A stretch of DNA of 64,000 nt from an uncultured Candidatus Saccharibacteria bacterium (GTDB lineage: Bacteria; Patescibacteriota; Saccharimonadia; Saccharimonadales; UBA4665). Under the pieces are notes generated by a model. It was given only the letters and a program-made list of their open reading frames with translations, made no database searches and was not told the origin of the DNA. Position numbers and translations under genes: made by a program. The stretch covers positions 29,158-93,157 of the forward strand of contig CALBGR010000014.1 in assembly GCA_937892705.1 (NCBI GenBank), read 5' to 3'. Shown piece after piece: positions 15,835-25,577 of this stretch. Within the stretch, counting starts at the first letter, position 1, and every line of letters starts with the position of its first letter.

Positions 15835-16333
15835 AAATTCAATACTATATAGAATGCAGTAAACCGCTTACTAAAACCTCAGGCACAGCATATGTGTGCG
15901 CTGATAATCATTACTACTATAACAATCCTCGTGCCGCTGCAGCAGTCGTCATCCTCAACGAAAGCAATAAAATTCTTGTGTCAAAACGTGCAATTGAGCC
16001 ACGGAAAGGCACCTATGATTTACCTGGTGGATTTATTGAACCGAACGGACAGTTGAAGATGCTGTGATTAGAGAGATGTCAGAGGAGACCACACTATCTA
16101 TCGATAAGACCCATATCCTCACATCATACGCACTGGAATATCTAGAAAACGTGTATGTCTGCGACCTGATTGTACATGCGTCAGCCTGGACTGGCACACC
16201 GATCGCGCAAGATGATTCTATGGCGTTGGAATGGAAGCCTATCGATTTCCTTGATTCGCCTGAGTTTACAGCGCCATATCCTGGACTTTCAACACTCCTC
16301 AAGAAATATATCGAGCAAAATCATAAAGCATAA
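15831..16333 (+). pseudogene. Nudix hydrolase, frameshifted inside the Nudix box
   Basis: The first frame (15831-16067) ends YDLPGGFIEPNGQLKML; the second (open from GTG 16064) reads AVIREMSEETTLSIDK. Together they make a Nudix box (GGFIEP...REMSEET), but one base is missing near 16046-16052. The family hydrolyses nucleoside diphosphates linked to other groups, often as housecleaning enzymes. The halves overlap by a GTGA, so two coupled polypeptides are conceivable, yet splitting the catalytic box makes a frameshift mutation or sequencing error more likely. It overlaps recR by 4 bases. Confidence 0.75.
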
Positions 16334-16442
16334 TCTCGTATAAGCTGTTTTTGGGTTATTTCCCGAGGAGAAGACGAGTTTCCATACTTACTCTATATAG
16401 TTAGGCTGAGAGTTTACTTTTTTGATACGGTATACTATTTGT

Positions 16443-17465
16443 ATGACTTATCCTGAGACTGAACAGTTACAGCAACTGATTACCAACGCAGAGCGGATTC
16501 TAATTATTCAAGCAGACAACCCAGACGCAGATAGCCTCGGCAGTGCTTTGGCGCTTGAACATATTTTGGAAGAACTTGGCAAGAAAACATACCTCTACTG
16601 CGCGGTAGATACACCATCATATCTGCGCTATATGCCAGGATGGGACAGAGTAACAAAAGAACTACCGACTCAATTTGATTTGAGCATTATTGTAGATGCA
16701 TCAACTATGACGCTGCTCGAAGCATTTCAGAATCCGAATAATAAAGGCATCCTCGCTAGCAAACCATGTATTGTATTGGATCACCACGAAATTACCGATA
16801 ATCCTGTGCCATTTGCTACTGTTACCATTAATGATGGTACGAGAGCTTCAACGGGCGAACTTATATACATCATTGGCAAAGAACTTCATTGGCCAATGAA
16901 TGTTAGTACATTAGAATTTATTGCCAATACCATTTTAGGCGACACCCAAGGACTCACCAACGAACTAGCAAAAGCAGAAACCTACCGCATTATGGCTGAC
17001 TTGATAGACCAGGGCGTCAATCGACCGCAACTAGAAGAAATCAGACGTGAATATGGCAAAATGCCCGAGCCGATCTTTCGCTACAAAGCCAAACTTATTG
17101 AACGCACCGAACTATACGCAGATGGGCGCTTAGCTATTGTCACTATCCCGCAAAGTGAAATAAATGAATACAGTCCACTCTATAATCCTGCGCCACTGAT
17201 CCAAAATGATATCTTGCAAACCGTTGGCGTACAGTTGGCTGTGGTATTCAAGCAATATGATAATGGCCGTATCACCGCAGCTATTCGTGCTAATAACGGC
17301 GCAACCGTTGCCGGTACACTTGCTGAACATTTTGGCGGCGGTGGTCACCAATACGCCAGCGGTTTTAAGCTCACTGATGGTCGGCCACTGAATGAAGTAA
17401 AATCAGAGTGTATTAGAAAAGCTACTGAACTCCTTGATAACCTTAAACAGGAAACGTCTCAATGA
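16443..17465 (+). CDS. DHH-family phosphoesterase (NrnA-like)
   Basis: NrnA-type enzymes degrade very short RNAs and dephosphorylate pAp. DHH motifs are present: IIQADNPDADSLGSALAL near the start, IIVDASTM, and IVLDHHEITDN. The C-terminal DHHA1 domain ends with FGGGGHQYASGFKL. I chose the ATG at 16443 because TATACT (16431-16436) lies 6 bases upstream, so an earlier TTG at 16422 would be before the transcription start. It overlaps cysS by 4 bases. Confidence 0.88.
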   Translation: MTYPETEQLQQLITNAERILIIQADNPDADSLGSALALEHILEELGKKTYLYCAVDTPSYLRYMPGWDRVTKELPTQFDLSIIVDASTMTLLEAFQNPNNKGILASKPCIVLDHHEITDNPVPFATVTINDGTRASTGELIYIIGKELHWPMNVSTLEFIANTILGDTQGLTNELAKAETYRIMADLIDQGVNRPQLEEIRREYGKMPEPIFRYKAKLIERTELYADGRLAIVTIPQSEINEYSPLYNPAPLIQNDILQTVGVQLAVVFKQYDNGRITAAIRANNGATVAGTLAEHFGGGGHQYASGFKLTDGRPLNEVKSECIRKATELLDNLKQETSQ

Positions 17466-18856
17466 AGCTTTACAATACACTCACCAGACAAGTTGAAGAG
17501 ATCACACCACTATCAGACGGCAAAATAACAATTTATACCTGTGGACCAACTGTCTACGACTACCCGCATATCGGCAACTGGTTCACTTTTATTCGCTATG
17601 ACCTGCTGGTGCGCACCCTCAAAATACTCGGCAAAAATCCTGTATGGGTAATGAACATTACCGACGTAGGGCATTTAGTGAGTGACGCTGACGAAGGTGA
17701 AGACAAGCTTGAAAAAGGGGCACGACGCGAAAATAAAACTGCCTGGGATGTTGCCAGTTATTACAGCGACTATTTTATTAATGGTCTGAAACGGCTCAAT
17801 ATTACTGCACCAACCTACATACCAAAAGCAACCGAACATATAAAAGAGCAAATCGAACTTATCAAAACCCTTGAGGACAAAGGCTATACCTACATCATCA
17901 ACGATGGTGTATACTACGATACTTCAAAATTTGAGGGATACACTGCATTTGCTCGATTAGACCTTGACGATCTGCAGGCAGGTGCGCGCGTAGAGCACAA
18001 TCCAGAAAAGCGAAATATCTCAGATTTTGCACTGTGGAAGTTTAGTCCAAAAGACAAAAAACGCGATATGGAGTGGGATAGTCCGTGGGGGAAGGGATTT
18101 CCTGGCTGGCATATTGAATGTTCAGCAATGGCCATGAAATATCTTGGTAAAACTATTGATATTCACTCCGGCGGCATTGACCATATACCCGTTCATCACA
18201 CCAACGAAATCGCACAAAGTGAAGCCGCAACCGGTAAACGGTTTGCAAACTACTGGATGCATACCAATCACATAACTATTAACGATGAAAAAATCAGTAA
18301 AAGCCTGGGCAACACCATTACTTTAGAAGATATTGAAAAACAAGGTTTTTCACTAGAAGTATTCCGCCTGCATGTTCTCGAGAGTCACTACCGTTCACAG
18401 AGTAAATTCAGCTGGGAAAGCTTAGAAGCTGCGAAAAATCGTCTACAACATTACAGGGAAATGGCAGATCACTTGTGGCAGCCTTCACCTGATAGTCATC
18501 CTCGGGAAAATCGATACGATCACAAGGAGGCTATACTGCACGAAATGCAAAATGACCTGTCATCCCCAACAGCACTTGCGCTGCTGAGCGAAGTTGCTCA
18601 CGATATCACTACAAACGGTATTCGCCCTGATGAAGTAGAACGCCTCAAAGACTTTCTTGCTTTTATTGATGATTTGCTCGGTATAAAACTTCTGGGAGAA
18701 GATATAAACAACGAACAAAAGGCTGCAATCAAACGACGCGAACAGGCTCGCGCCAATGCAGATTGGCAAACATCAGATGCAATCCGAAATGAACTACAAA
18801 AACAAGGTATTGGTATAAAAGACACCGAACGCGGAACTATTTGGCACCGGCTTTAA
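17462..18856 (+). CDS. cysS: Cysteinyl-tRNA synthetase
   Basis: Charges tRNA-Cys. The 464-aa protein has class I motifs: TCGPTVYDYPHIGN (HIGH-type, with the first zinc Cys), GWHIECSAMAMKYLG and HHTNEIAQSEAATG (remaining zinc ligands), and KISKSLGN (KMSKS-type). The C-terminal anticodon region is short but present. It starts within the end of the DHH gene (ATGA). Its last 20 bases overlap the convergent AI-2E-family gene. Confidence 0.97.
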   Translation: MKLYNTLTRQVEEITPLSDGKITIYTCGPTVYDYPHIGNWFTFIRYDLLVRTLKILGKNPVWVMNITDVGHLVSDADEGEDKLEKGARRENKTAWDVASYYSDYFINGLKRLNITAPTYIPKATEHIKEQIELIKTLEDKGYTYIINDGVYYDTSKFEGYTAFARLDLDDLQAGARVEHNPEKRNISDFALWKFSPKDKKRDMEWDSPWGKGFPGWHIECSAMAMKYLGKTIDIHSGGIDHIPVHHTNEIAQSEAATGKRFANYWMHTNHITINDEKISKSLGNTITLEDIEKQGFSLEVFRLHVLESHYRSQSKFSWESLEAAKNRLQHYREMADHLWQPSPDSHPRENRYDHKEAILHEMQNDLSSPTALALLSEVAHDITTNGIRPDEVERLKDFLAFIDDLLGIKLLGEDINNEQKAAIKRREQARANADWQTSDAIRNELQKQGIGIKDTERGTIWHRL

Positions 18857-19955
18857 GAGATTTTGCTTCGCTGGCCGGGATCTTACCCTTGTGTTGCAAA
18901 TAATCTATAAGCAGCACACGGATACAACCAGCAACTGGTATCGCTACAATACCACCAAGGATTCCTGCTAAGTTCACACCGATTATTACCGACGCAAATA
19001 CCAATAATGGCGACATATTTGTTGCGTTTGCCTGCACGCGCGGCTGTACTACGTAGTTTTCGATCTGCTGATATAAAACATAGTATGCGAGCAAAAGCAG
19101 TGCATTCAGTGGCGATACTGTCAGTGCAACCAAAGTTACCACCGTAGCCCCCACGTAATGCCCAATCATAGGCACCAAACCGCACAGGAATACAATTACT
19201 GCCAAAGCACCCGCATAAGGTACATGCAAAATCAGCATAACCGGTAATATAAACACCGCCGCAATAAAAGCTAACGTTACCTGGCCGTTCACGTAGCCTC
19301 GAATGACCTGATACATTTCGGCTAATATAGCAACCGTTCGATTGCGATGATCGTCAGGGAGTAGTTTCTTTCCATAATTAAGCCAGCGCGGACCCTCTAC
19401 AAGCATCATAAAGGTCAGCACCAGTACTGTAATTGCAGACACCACACCAGAACCAACGGTTGAAACTGTAGAAACTGCGGTATTTCCTGAATTTTTAATA
19501 ACTTCAGATATGTTTTCAGAAAGCTCGTTTGTAGCGTTTTCTAAATTGTTCTCACGAATGAATCTGCCAGCTGCACTATCTTGATCCTGCAAATCTTCAA
19601 TAAACTCAGGAACCGCTCGCACAAAGGTCGTTACCTGACGAACTGCGGGCGGCACAATCAGCGCCAAAAATCCTGCAAGTACAACAACTACAATTAAAAA
19701 CGAAATACTGGTAGCAACCGTACGACTGCCTTTTCTTTTTCCAGGCAAACGTTCGCTAATCCAGTGCACCGGTGCATTGAGTGCAAGCGCAAGAAACAGT
19801 GCAATGAAAATAAGTATCAATGCATGACTTACCTTATTTAAGGCTGCCAAAATAATAGTGGTTAAGACTACAGTAACAACGATCCGCACAACGGTACGGC
19901 TCGAAATAACTATCTCCATTTTTTGGGGATTATCACCGCTCTTTTTTAGTCTCAT
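18837..19955 (-). CDS. AI-2E family transporter (UPF0118 permease)
   Basis: A 372-aa integral membrane protein with about seven to eight spans and the family pattern: N-terminal spans, then VHWISERLPGK, a soluble helical stretch (FVRAVPEFIEDLQDQDSAAG), then GYVNGQVTLAFIAAVFILPV, FLCGLVPMIGHYVGATVV and YYVLYQQIENYVVQPRVQ, all typical. Members are linked to export of small molecules, autoinducer-2 or sodium/proton exchange; the substrate here is unknown. It overlaps cysS tail to tail. The gene upstream on the same strand is a glycosyltransferase, 16 bases away. Confidence 0.85.
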   Translation of the reverse strand: MRLKKSGDNPQKMEIVISSRTVVRIVVTVVLTTIILAALNKVSHALILIFIALFLALALNAPVHWISERLPGKRKGSRTVATSISFLIVVVVLAGFLALIVPPAVRQVTTFVRAVPEFIEDLQDQDSAAGRFIRENNLENATNELSENISEVIKNSGNTAVSTVSTVGSGVVSAITVLVLTFMMLVEGPRWLNYGKKLLPDDHRNRTVAILAEMYQVIRGYVNGQVTLAFIAAVFILPVMLILHVPYAGALAVIVFLCGLVPMIGHYVGATVVTLVALTVSPLNALLLLAYYVLYQQIENYVVQPRVQANATNMSPLLVFASVIIGVNLAGILGGIVAIPVAGCIRVLLIDYLQHKGKIPASEAKSLKAGAK

Positions 19956-19971
19956 ACTATTTCATTATTAC

Positions 19972-21114
19972 TCACGAGCGTTTCTGTTGCAACGCGTCGT
20001 AATATACATCAAGAATCTTTTGCGCCACGACAGGTGTATCAAACTGTTTTACATAGGCTACTTGTTTTTTGTGTATTTCCTGACGCATTTTGCTATTTTG
20101 CATGTGTTTCACAAGTAGCTTGGCAAATGCTTCGGTATCGTATGGATTAAACAACTGCTCAGTAAAAGAGCCCATGACTGATCGATACCCAGCATTGTCA
20201 CCAGCCAGCACAGTACCGGGCGTCGCTGCCAAAGCCTCTAGTAGGCTAATACCAAAACTCTCTCCGCCCGTACTTGGAAATACAGCTATGTCAGCCTTAG
20301 CTAAAAATTGCGCTTTGTCCTCTTCAGCAATAAACCCTTCAAAAGATACTACATCCGTAAGATTATGTTTTAGTACATATTTCTCTAACTTCTCTCTCAG
20401 CAAACCCTTACCGCCTATACTGACATGATAAGAAATATCGGTTAGCTTGTGTGCTTCAATATACTGAATTGCCTTTAGCAGCTGCATTGCTCCTTTACGC
20501 TCGACAAGTCTGCCTAAAAATACGATTTCTAGTTTCTTACTTTTATACTTTTGTTTTACTAAAAATCGGGATACATCAGTCATATTCGGTAAGATATCAG
20601 AATCAATTTTATAGGCACCTTTACAAAACTCCTGAGCAGCGGGAGACACACTCAGCATGCGATCAAAGCGTTGAAGCTGATGGCCAACCCATATACCAAG
20701 TCCACGAGTTGCCGCAGCCACAAGTTTTGACTCCGGAAAAATATGAAACGTACCAACTACTATAGTATCAGGTGAAGCTTTTGAGATTAACTGACCAGCC
20801 AAAAAAGGGCTATAAGGCACCTGAATATGCAGTACATCAAAATGTATCCTTTTAAGTAGTGTCCGCACGGCTTTTGGGTGTGCAGGCAGGGGAGTGCCGC
20901 CACTGTTGCCGTTAAATCTGACTCGCAGTTTTTTGCTCAGTACATGCAAATTTGGCAAATCTGTCCGCTTTGTCTCGCTGGTTATATAGTGTACTTCATG
21001 ACCTTGATTCGATAGCCACTTTCCAAGGGTCGTGACATATTGTTGCACGCCATCAGTACTATCAAGTGAATCATCAAGCACCAGACCGATGGTCAAAGCG
21101 TTGTTACTTTTCAT
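19972..21114 (-). CDS. Family 4 glycosyltransferase
   Basis: GT-B fold enzyme of 380 aa. The N-terminal half has DGVQQYVTTLGKWLSNQGHEV and FDVLHIQVPYSPFLAGQL. The C-terminal half has VFLGRLVERKGAMQLLKA and the acidic donor motif ADIAVFPSTGGESFGISLLEAL (E-x7-E). Related enzymes such as PimA/PimC add mannose to phosphatidylinositol. It overlaps the next GT4 gene by 11 bases, and both are probably cotranscribed to build one glycolipid or glycan. Sugar and acceptor are not known. Confidence 0.87.
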   Translation of the reverse strand: MKSNNALTIGLVLDDSLDSTDGVQQYVTTLGKWLSNQGHEVHYITSETKRTDLPNLHVLSKKLRVRFNGNSGGTPLPAHPKAVRTLLKRIHFDVLHIQVPYSPFLAGQLISKASPDTIVVGTFHIFPESKLVAAATRGLGIWVGHQLQRFDRMLSVSPAAQEFCKGAYKIDSDILPNMTDVSRFLVKQKYKSKKLEIVFLGRLVERKGAMQLLKAIQYIEAHKLTDISYHVSIGGKGLLREKLEKYVLKHNLTDVVSFEGFIAEEDKAQFLAKADIAVFPSTGGESFGISLLEALAATPGTVLAGDNAGYRSVMGSFTEQLFNPYDTEAFAKLLVKHMQNSKMRQEIHKKQVAYVKQFDTPVVAQKILDVYYDALQQKRS

Positions 21115-22228
21115 AACTCTCTACAGCATCCTGGTATACAGCTTCGTATTGCTTTACAACGTTTGCATAATCGTATTGTCCTATTGTTTCACGCGCCCAT
21201 TTTTGCCATAGTTTACGCAAATCACGCTCGTTCAAAAGCAGGGCAAGCCGATGTGCAAAATCAGGTGTTTCCTTTGGATTTACCAATGAAAGCGCCCCAA
21301 GACCCTGTAATACTGAGCTATAGCCGGGATTATTTCCTGCTACAGTAACCAAACCCGACGCCATAGCTTCAAGCAACACAATACCAAAACTTTCGCCGTA
21401 AATTGCTGGCGAACAAAACAGATCCGCCTCGCGCAGCAGTTGTTTCTTTTTCGTTTCTGTAACGTATCCCAAGAATTCCACGTCATTATTAATACCGAGC
21501 TCATCAGCCAGATCTTCAAGTTTTTGCCGATCTACACCATCACCAGCAATTATCAACTTCACGTCATGACCCTTATCCAGCAACACTTTAAAAGCCTTCA
21601 AAAGATACGCCACACCTTTTCGTTTCTCCAGCCGACCAAGATAGAGGATTGTTTTTTGGTCACGCTCGGCACGTCTGCGCGGCACATGGAAACTTTTCAG
21701 ATCAATACCGTTTGGAATAATTGATACTGGCTCATCGGTCATCGTACGCAAATATTCCATAGCCGCTTCACTGACCGCAGTAAAGCTATCAATATATTTC
21801 AAAACAGACTTGGTATACGGTGTTACCACTTTAGCAACAGTCCGACTCACTAAAGTCTCCGGTAGTTTTGCATGGAACGTTGCCACGTTCACACAGTTGG
21901 AACGGCTTAGTATCTGACGACTCAAGATAGGTATCCAAGGTTCATGAAAGTGCAGCACATCAAACTGCTCCTTAGCAAGCATCGTATCGATCTCTGATCC
22001 ATCTACACTCCCACCAACTTGTGACGTAGTGTGCATCGGTGAACGAAAATCAGTCGATGTGCCCAGATAAATGGTATCTTTATGGTTAGCGTTATTACCT
22101 CGAGGACGTGGTGTAATGATGCGTACATCATGCCCTAGTGCTGCCAGCTCCACATGAAGCGCACGGACACACTCTTGTACACCTCCCCCCTTATCAATAT
22201 CATACGGGCATACCAAACCAATTTTCAT
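21104..22228 (-). CDS. Family 4 glycosyltransferase, PimA-like
   Basis: A second GT4 enzyme starting MKIGLVCPYDIDKGGGVQEC, the typical glycine-rich N-terminus of PimA-like mannosyltransferases. Also seen are FHEPWIPILSRQIL, ILYLGRLEKRKGVAYLLKAF and the donor motif ADLFCSPAIYGESFGIVLLEAM. I chose the ATG at 22228 over the GTG nine bases upstream because TATACT lies 11 bases before the ATG and there is no ribosome binding site. Together with the overlapping GT4 gene it suggests stepwise glycolipid synthesis on the cytoplasmic face. Confidence 0.87.
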   Translation of the reverse strand: MKIGLVCPYDIDKGGGVQECVRALHVELAALGHDVRIITPRPRGNNANHKDTIYLGTSTDFRSPMHTTSQVGGSVDGSEIDTMLAKEQFDVLHFHEPWIPILSRQILSRSNCVNVATFHAKLPETLVSRTVAKVVTPYTKSVLKYIDSFTAVSEAAMEYLRTMTDEPVSIIPNGIDLKSFHVPRRRAERDQKTILYLGRLEKRKGVAYLLKAFKVLLDKGHDVKLIIAGDGVDRQKLEDLADELGINNDVEFLGYVTETKKKQLLREADLFCSPAIYGESFGIVLLEAMASGLVTVAGNNPGYSSVLQGLGALSLVNPKETPDFAHRLALLLNERDLRKLWQKWARETIGQYDYANVVKQYEAVYQDAVESYEK

Positions 22229-22252
22229 ACTTGACACCTAGTATACCATTTC

Positions 22253-23185
22253 TTAAGGCTTCTTCGCTAACTCCCGCTTGAGTTTAGGCGGAATCATAAT
22301 CGCCATTTCCTTTTTATCACCCATAATACTTGGTGTATGCGCATGCGACTTCATAATAACCTGCGTATAGTCATTAAATACAACACGCATATGCTGCTCC
22401 ACAACATAATTATCAAAATAATGATCGTTGCTGGCTGCCACATGCCATACTGCTAAATCTACCTTTTTCTGACAGTTGTCTAGGTTCAGAAATTCACTTG
22501 TCGTGGCCCAATGGGTACGCACATCATTGACTTGCCATAGCTTTACTTCAAAGTCCATCATCTCGGCAAAATCTGTCGCATCCATCTCGAGAAAACGCCT
22601 TCTTCCAAACGGGGAACGAATATAAATATTGCGTATCACAAACTTATTCAGCGCCCCATATCTAATAAGGTACGGCAAAGGCTGTATTGTTAAGATTTTT
22701 GTGAGGCGATGAAATAGTTTTCGCTGCCATGGCTTAAATAAAAAGTCGTCCTTATGCATAAACCCAACAATACTGACAAGCAAATCAACCTTCTTGGCAA
22801 TGTCAGGATATTTTTGCAGCATTCTTGTCACCACCACGAAGCCATAAGAAATACCAAGGATAGTGATGCGCCTGCGTTTATAACGCATCCTAATAAATGT
22901 TGCTAGGTAATCAGCCATCACGTCCAAGGTAGGTTTTTGGCCAATTTTATAGAATGAATCCATTCCGCCAAAGCCAGGTAAATCTACCATCGTCACATTG
23001 CCATAGTCCTGTAAATTTTCAACGAGTCCAAACCATCGCTCAATCAGCGCATGATGTCCATAAAGCAGCAAAATCTCACGATTTCTATTTTTTTTAGCAC
23101 TAGGAGCCTTCAGCATGCGCCCCTTCATGCCATGTATATTGAGTTCCACAATAAACTTGGACAAAGGATGTGGTTTTGTGTTCAT
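22253..23185 (-). CDS. Alpha/beta hydrolase
   Basis: The fold is shown by ILLLYGHHALIERWFGLVEN (oxyanion region, with YGHH in place of HGxx), VTMVDLPGFGGMDS, and the nucleophile elbow ITILGISYGFVV (GxSxG). An acid lies in AASNDHYFDNY and a His candidate in SHAHTPSI. No signal peptide is present. The ATG at 23185 has AAGGAA eight bases upstream; a TTG at 23200 is less likely. The substrate is unknown, though the neighbouring glycosyltransferases and wall enzymes hint at envelope lipids. Confidence 0.78.
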   Translation of the reverse strand: MNTKPHPLSKFIVELNIHGMKGRMLKAPSAKKNRNREILLLYGHHALIERWFGLVENLQDYGNVTMVDLPGFGGMDSFYKIGQKPTLDVMADYLATFIRMRYKRRRITILGISYGFVVVTRMLQKYPDIAKKVDLLVSIVGFMHKDDFLFKPWQRKLFHRLTKILTIQPLPYLIRYGALNKFVIRNIYIRSPFGRRRFLEMDATDFAEMMDFEVKLWQVNDVRTHWATTSEFLNLDNCQKKVDLAVWHVAASNDHYFDNYVVEQHMRVVFNDYTQVIMKSHAHTPSIMGDKKEMAIMIPPKLKRELAKKP

Positions 23186-23246
23186 ATATATTTCCTTCAA
23201 TTCAGTCTACGGCATCGCCACACTAGAAGCAACACCTGTTTTCCCT

Positions 23247-23252
23247 TATAAT
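23247..23252 (+). promoter_or_regulatory. -10 box of a leaderless message (VanY-like gene)
   Basis: TATAAT ends 8 bases before the ATG at 23261 and no ribosome binding site is present. Confidence 0.55.
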
Positions 23253-23260
23253 AAGCCGTT

Positions 23261-24040
23261 ATGAAGCGTAGAACTCACGTAAAGCGCCGTAAATACATCG
23301 TCATTTCCATTATAATACTCGGTGCAGTTTGTATAGGCGGATTAGCCACAGTACATTTCATAAGGGAGCCTGAAACAAACACCAAGCAAGCTAAAAAAAC
23401 CACAAAATCTGAAAAATCAGCACAGGCTCAACAGCCGCAGCAACCAACCTTTAACAAAAATCTTCACTCGCTTGATGATCCTGCAAGTATCTGGGTTGTC
23501 GTGAACAAAACACGCCCACTGCAACCCAAAGACTATACTCCTTCGGACCTTGTAGGTGTCGGTAATGGTCAGCAGATGCGCGCCGAACCCGCAAAGGCAC
23601 TGCAAACCATGATTCAAGACGCAAAAACGCAAGGGCTCAATATCCGTCCATTAAGCGGCTACCGCTCGTACACAACCCAAGTTAGCGTTTATAACAACGA
23701 AGTGCGAACATACGGGCAAGCCGTAGCCGACACACAAAGTGCCCGGCCTGGTACCAGTGAACACCAAACAGGTCTTGCGATCGACATAGGCGGCGGAGGC
23801 TGTGGCATCGAAGACTGTTTCGGCAATACAGCTGAAGGGAAGTGGGTAGCAGCAAATGCGTATAAGTACGGTTTTATAATCCGTTACACTCCTGACAAAG
23901 ACCACATCACTGGTTATCGGTATGAACCATGGCACATTCGTTATGTCGGCGTGGAGCTAGCAACCGAAATGCATACAAATGGTATGCAAACACTAGAAGA
24001 ATTCTTTGGTCTACCACCGGCACCAGATTACATTAATTAG
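23261..24040 (+). CDS. D-alanyl-D-alanine carboxypeptidase, VanY/M15B type
   Basis: A membrane-anchored zinc peptidase that trims peptidoglycan stem peptides. Residues 10-30 form a signal anchor (YIVISIIILGAVCIGGLA), followed by a Gln/Lys-rich linker. The catalytic domain has IRPLSGYRSYTTQ, SARPGTSEHQTGLAIDIGGG (zinc His and Asp) and YEPWHIRYVG (catalytic Glu and third zinc ligand), the M15B signature. The next gene, a serine hydrolase, starts 3 bases after the stop, so the two wall enzymes form one unit. Confidence 0.9.
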   Translation: MKRRTHVKRRKYIVISIIILGAVCIGGLATVHFIREPETNTKQAKKTTKSEKSAQAQQPQQPTFNKNLHSLDDPASIWVVVNKTRPLQPKDYTPSDLVGVGNGQQMRAEPAKALQTMIQDAKTQGLNIRPLSGYRSYTTQVSVYNNEVRTYGQAVADTQSARPGTSEHQTGLAIDIGGGGCGIEDCFGNTAEGKWVAANAYKYGFIIRYTPDKDHITGYRYEPWHIRYVGVELATEMHTNGMQTLEEFFGLPPAPDYIN

Positions 24041-24043
24041 CAT

Positions 24044-24868
24044 ATGCGTATATTTTCACGAATCATTTTACTCTTGTGTTTTGCAGTCCTCGTGCTAATT
24101 TCGGCACAGAGACTTATTGCTTTGCAAAAAACTGACGAGACACCTCAGCAAAAACCAGTTAATGGCAGCGAACTGCAACAACGAATCACCACATGGGCAC
24201 AAAACCACGACGGAGATTTCGGAGTGGCCGTGCAGGAAATAAACGGTGCTCAGCGTCAAGCATATTACCAAGCAGACAAGCAGTTCGTAGCGGCAAGCAC
24301 CTATAAACTGTTTTTGGTGTATGCCATACTGCACGACATAGAGCAAGGCAACCACACGTTGGACACCAAAACCAGTATTGGTATAGATGTTCATACTTGT
24401 ATCGACGAGCTGCTTATTCGTTCTGATAATGATTGCGGCTATCCAACTGGTGCGCTGATAGGATGGGAAACTATCAATACATTTATCCAGCAGCAAGGCT
24501 TTCATGGCACCGATATTAATAACTACGACGCATACGGCAACACCACCGCTAAAGATAAGACAACTACTGCCAAAGACCAGGTCAAGCTTATGTCGCACCT
24601 TGCAAACGGTACATTACTCAATAAAACACACACCGACCTTATGCTTACAAACATGAAGCAACAAGTCTGGCGCGAACGCATCCCAGCAGGCGTTCCGACT
24701 GATGTAGAAGTTGCCGATAAACCAGGCTGGCTGCCTGGCATTGAAAACGATACTGCGATTGTGTATGGTCCAAAAAGCATTTATGCAATCAGTATTCTCT
24801 CAACTAACACTACCCCGAACCAACTCGCTGAACTTTCTAAACTGATATACGACTATCTGCAACGTTAG
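24044..24868 (+). CDS. Class A beta-lactamase-fold serine hydrolase, membrane-anchored
   Basis: An N-terminal hydrophobic segment (IILLLCFAVLVLISAQ) anchors the protein outside the cell. The beta-lactamase/transpeptidase motifs are STYK (Ser85, Lys88), SDN (127-129) and KPG in ADKPGWLPG, replacing KTG. No convincing Glu of the class A omega loop was seen, so hydrolysis of beta-lactams is doubtful; a role on peptidoglycan peptides or as a binding protein is just as likely. It follows the VanY-like gene with a 3-base gap. Confidence 0.8.
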   Translation: MRIFSRIILLLCFAVLVLISAQRLIALQKTDETPQQKPVNGSELQQRITTWAQNHDGDFGVAVQEINGAQRQAYYQADKQFVAASTYKLFLVYAILHDIEQGNHTLDTKTSIGIDVHTCIDELLIRSDNDCGYPTGALIGWETINTFIQQQGFHGTDINNYDAYGNTTAKDKTTTAKDQVKLMSHLANGTLLNKTHTDLMLTNMKQQVWRERIPAGVPTDVEVADKPGWLPGIENDTAIVYGPKSIYAISILSTNTTPNQLAELSKLIYDYLQR

Positions 24869-24879
24869 ACTATATTATT

Positions 24880-25530
24880 CTAGTGAGCCGAAGGATGTTT
24901 TGAGGTCGATACATTAATCAGGTGGTGTGTTGCTGCCGCTGACATAGTACTAATGAGGCCATTAATAAGTACTGTTGCCGATGCTGCACCAGGTATTTTG
25001 TGCTCAAGCGCCAATCCTACAGTATATAAAAACCCTGTTCCTGCATCAGTTACTGCATGCAGCACGTTATCACTGTGCGCATCAAATGTATGCTCATGCG
25101 TGTGACCATGAGCATGCTCATGATGACGAGCATTATGCGTTTTTCGTGCTACCCCAAAGTTAATTACCGCACCTGTGGCAGCTAAACCAATAGCTGTTTT
25201 GGATGCATCTTCTCGTTCACCTGTTGCAAGCTGATAAACACCACCGCTAATGCCCGCAATACCGCCAATCGTTAATACTGTCGCCGCTAATCTTCGTAAC
25301 CGCTTTGTTACTTTTGGCGAACGTTTCAGCGCCTCGCCATCAGCGTAAAACGCCCCTGCGTCCGCAAAATTATGTGCTGATTCATTAACAAAACCAATAT
25401 TACCTGTTATCCCGCCGAGTGCCGCCTGTACTGCACCCATACCTACATTCCAAGCTGCTGCACTACGTGCTGCTGCAATTTCTTTTGTATAGTTCTGATG
25501 TTGGCACTCTTGCGTAGCCATATAGCTCAT
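24880..25530 (-). CDS. CDF-like membrane protein lacking the cytoplasmic domain
   Basis: The protein resembles cation diffusion facilitators. It has two HxxxD motifs at the right places, NESAHNFADAGAF in an early span and LHAVTDAGTGF in a later one, and a His-rich loop between (HHEHAHGHTHEHTFDAHSD). CDF proteins usually use those His/Asp pairs to bind zinc or similar ions. At 216 aa it lacks the C-terminal metal-sensing domain of about 90 residues. The first ATG has AAGGAA just upstream. Zinc or cobalt/nickel transport is inferred, not shown. Confidence 0.65.
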   Translation of the reverse strand: MSYMATQECQHQNYTKEIAAARSAAAWNVGMGAVQAALGGITGNIGFVNESAHNFADAGAFYADGEALKRSPKVTKRLRRLAATVLTIGGIAGISGGVYQLATGEREDASKTAIGLAATGAVINFGVARKTHNARHHEHAHGHTHEHTFDAHSDNVLHAVTDAGTGFLYTVGLALEHKIPGAASATVLINGLISTMSAAATHHLINVSTSKHPSAH

Positions 25531-25577
25531 GCTTTTCCTTAATAAAAAAATAAACCTGATCTAAATGACCAGGAAAG

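Noticed and set aside
15831..16333. Programmed frameshift in the Nudix gene
   Set aside because: No slippery heptamer or downstream pseudoknot was seen at the junction; a missing base is simpler.
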